Shown one piece after another: positions 62,540 to 64,000 of a stretch of 64,000 nt of DNA. How positions within the stretch are numbered: position 1 is the first letter of the stretch; the number at the start of each line of letters is the position of its first letter. The stretch spans positions 620,001 to 684,000 of the forward strand of contig NZ_CP137080.1 in the NCBI RefSeq assembly GCF_036324365.1, written 5' to 3'. Made by a program: the position numbers and the translations under genes. The DNA comes from Microbacterium limosum. Lineage in GTDB: Bacteria; Actinomycetota; Actinomycetes; Actinomycetales; Microbacteriaceae. The notes below the pieces were generated by a model, which was not told where the DNA came from, made no database searches, and saw nothing but the letters and a program-made list of their open reading frames with translations.

Positions 62540-63955
62540 GTGCTCGACGTGCCGGTCATCACCGGGACTTCGCTTCGCACACGGGTCGACCGGGCGGCGT
62601 GGACGATCGAGCGCGCCACGCGGGGGCAGATCGAGGCCTACCGAGCGATCAGGCGCGACGTGTTCGTGGCGGAACAGGGCATCTTCGAGCGCGACGACAC
62701 CGATCGCATCGACGAGGATCCACGGACGATCGTGCTGGTCTGCGTCGACTCCGGGGGCGCGGTCCTCGGGGGCGTGCGCCTCGCCCCGGCTGTCGAGGGC
62801 CGGGACATCGGGTGGTGGACCGGGAGCCGACTCGTGGTCCGACGTGACGCGCGGGGGTCGGCCGGTATCGGCTCGGCGCTCGTGCGCGAGGCGTGCGCCA
62901 CCGCGCTCGCGAACGGCGTGCTGAGGTTCGAGGCGACGGTCCAGGAGCGCAACGCCCCGCTGTTCCGGCATCTCGGCTGGGAGCAATGGGGTACCACCGC
63001 CATCGGCGGCGCCGCCCACGTGCGGATGCGGTGGCCGATCGATCGCATCGAGCGACTTCTGCGGTCGACCAAGGGCGTCCTCGGCGATCTGCTCGGGGAC
63101 CTTCGGGGCGACGACCCGCGCGCCCTCGGCGGACCGCGCTTCGTCGGCGACGACGGAGCGCCCCTGCCCGGCAGCGATGTCGTCGCGGCCTGCGACGCGA
63201 TCCTTCCCGCCATGATCGAGAGGGATCCCGAATGGGCCGGCTGGTGCGCGGTGCTGGTCAACCTGAACGACCTCTCGGCGATGGGCGCGAAGCCGATCGG
63301 GCTGCTCGATGCCGTGGCGGCACCGACCGCCTCGTTCGCGCGGCGGATCCTGGGCGGGCTCCGCAGTGGCGCGGATGCCTGGGGCGTGCCGATCCTCGGC
63401 GGCCATACGCAGCTCGGGGTCGCCCCCGCGCTGTCGGTGACGGCAATGGGGCGCACGAAGCGGCCCGTGCCCGGCGGGGGCGGGCGGGCCGGCGACGACC
63501 TCAGCCTGACCGTGGACCTGCGCGGGCGTTGGCGGCGCGGTTTCGAGGGCAGGCAGTGGGACACGACGTCGGCGCGGACGCGAGCCGAGCTTCGTGAGCT
63601 CGGCGCCATCGTGCGACGTGCCCGTCCCGCGGCGGCGAAGGACGTGAGCATGGGCGGAATCGTCGGCAGCGCCGCGATGCTCGCCGAGGCATCCGGCACG
63701 GGCCTGTCGATCGACGTGGCGGCGATCCCCGCACCCGAAGATGTCGCCTTCGGCGACTGGATCACCTGTTTCCCCGGTTTCGGGATGCTCACGGCCGACC
63801 GTCCGGGTCGCTCGCGGGCCGCCTCGCCCCTCGCCGAGACCGCCGTCATCGGACGGCTCGACGACGACCCCGACGTCCGGCTGCGCTGGCCGGACGGAGT
63901 GACGACGATCGCCTGTCCGGCGCCCGCCACGGGCCTCGGAGCATCCGGTTCGTAA
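62540..63955 (+). CDS. MSMEG_0567/Sll0786 acetyltransferase fused to Sll0787 AIR-synthase-like domain
   Basis: 471 residues. The first 165 or so are a GNAT domain (AYRAIRRDVFVAEQGIF, RRDARGSAGIGSALVREACATALANG, FRHLGWEQWG). From about 166 on an AIR-synthase-like (PurM fold) domain has GSDVVAACDAILPAMIERDPEWAGWCAVLVNLNDLSAMGAKPIGLLDA and GGHTQLG. In cyanobacteria the two are separate genes. Start is the GTG at 62540, two bases after the previous stop; a GTG nine bases later is also possible. Part of the nitrogen-starvation cluster, cut by the window end. Confidence 0.85.
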   Translation: MLDVPVITGTSLRTRVDRAAWTIERATRGQIEAYRAIRRDVFVAEQGIFERDDTDRIDEDPRTIVLVCVDSGGAVLGGVRLAPAVEGRDIGWWTGSRLVVRRDARGSAGIGSALVREACATALANGVLRFEATVQERNAPLFRHLGWEQWGTTAIGGAAHVRMRWPIDRIERLLRSTKGVLGDLLGDLRGDDPRALGGPRFVGDDGAPLPGSDVVAACDAILPAMIERDPEWAGWCAVLVNLNDLSAMGAKPIGLLDAVAAPTASFARRILGGLRSGADAWGVPILGGHTQLGVAPALSVTAMGRTKRPVPGGGGRAGDDLSLTVDLRGRWRRGFEGRQWDTTSARTRAELRELGAIVRRARPAAAKDVSMGGIVGSAAMLAEASGTGLSIDVAAIPAPEDVAFGDWITCFPGFGMLTADRPGRSRAASPLAETAVIGRLDDDPDVRLRWPDGVTTIACPAPATGLGASGS

Positions 63956-63989
63956 CGCGACCTCATTCCGGATGAAACCACACCGAAAC
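63952..63989 (+). promoter_or_regulatory. GlnR-like sites at the window end
   Basis: GTAAC at 63952-63956 (overlapping the stop codon), GAAAC at 63974-63978 and GAAAC at 63985-63989, spacing 22 and 11 bases. The 13-mer CCACACCGAAACA is identical at 61410-61422 and 63978-63990. This is presumably the promoter region of the next gene of the cluster, which lies outside the window. Confidence 0.6.
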
Positions 63990-64000
63990 ACCCACTTGGG

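Overview
This window is the chromosome of a high-GC actinobacterium, most likely a Microbacteriaceae member close to Microbacterium. The pointers are strong G/C preference at third codon positions, many GTG starts, menaquinone-type respiration genes (mqo, lldD, cydABDC), a DUF4244-containing tad locus, a 6C RNA, and two small proteins of a type I associate with Microbacteriaceae. Gene order around topA/tad/acs/PBP and dnaX/recR/lysC/asd recalls that of other actinobacteria. The family assignment is inference from these features, not from a database search.

Layout. 1-2.3 kb: end of a molybdate transporter (modABC), facing the cytochrome bd operon cydABDC (2.4-8.3 kb, minus). 8.4-10.4 kb: moaA and fdhD (molybdenum cofactor and formate dehydrogenase maturation), so molybdenum genes flank the oxidase. 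10.5-15.1 kb: small stress or regulatory genes, including a MarR regulator whose putative operator recurs before two paralogous small proteins, a bifunctional nuclease and an LLM oxidoreductase. 15.2 kb: tRNA-Ser. 15.3-19.9 kb: the MoxR / DUF58 / transglutaminase operon. 20.0 kb: SRP RNA, followed by an IS110-family element inserted before pta. 21.7-29.7 kb: pta, a chimeric MFS-UGSC pseudogene, ackA, a beta-phosphoglucomutase-like HAD enzyme and a GH65 disaccharide phosphorylase. 29.8-37.8 kb: dnaX-recR, a degraded surface-protein gene, a ThrE exporter, then lysC and asd. 37.9-43.9 kb: mqo, tdk, galE, an LldR-like regulator, lldD and a HAD hydrolase. 44 kb: tRNA-Pro. 44.2-50.4 kb: metallophosphoesterase, class A PBP with PASTA domains, small protein, RidA, acs. 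50.6-53.7 kb: 6C RNA and a reduced tad pilus-like locus. 53.8-60.0 kb: topA-tmk-holB and a lipoprotein hydrolase. 60.1 kb: tRNA-Thr and a defective IS256-type transposase. 61.4-64 kb: the start of the nitrogen-starvation (MSMEG_0567/0568, Sll0786/0787) cluster.

How the parts fit. Lactate (LldD) and malate (Mqo) dehydrogenases feed the quinone pool that cytochrome bd oxidises. A TGGTC-N-GACCA palindrome, of the type bound by FadR-family GntR regulators, occurs twice before lldR-lldD and once in the cydA promoter. This suggests shared lactate-linked control of dehydrogenase and terminal oxidase. pta-ackA and acs give acetate overflow and re-use. Near 61.4 kb and again at the right edge, GlnR-like half-sites recur with the same 22/11-bp spacing, which suggests nitrogen control of the last cluster. 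Several genes carry a TAGGCT-type -10 box 6-9 bases before the start codon and are probably translated from leaderless mRNAs.

The least ordinary items are: the cyd/lld operator link; the repeated GlnR-like architecture; the MarR/small-protein locus sharing an identical 10-mer; the compact tad locus with one double-length F protein behind a 6C RNA; the MFS-UGSC chimera; and an internal lysC start. I did not find a clearly new defence or other complex system, and no CRISPR array.
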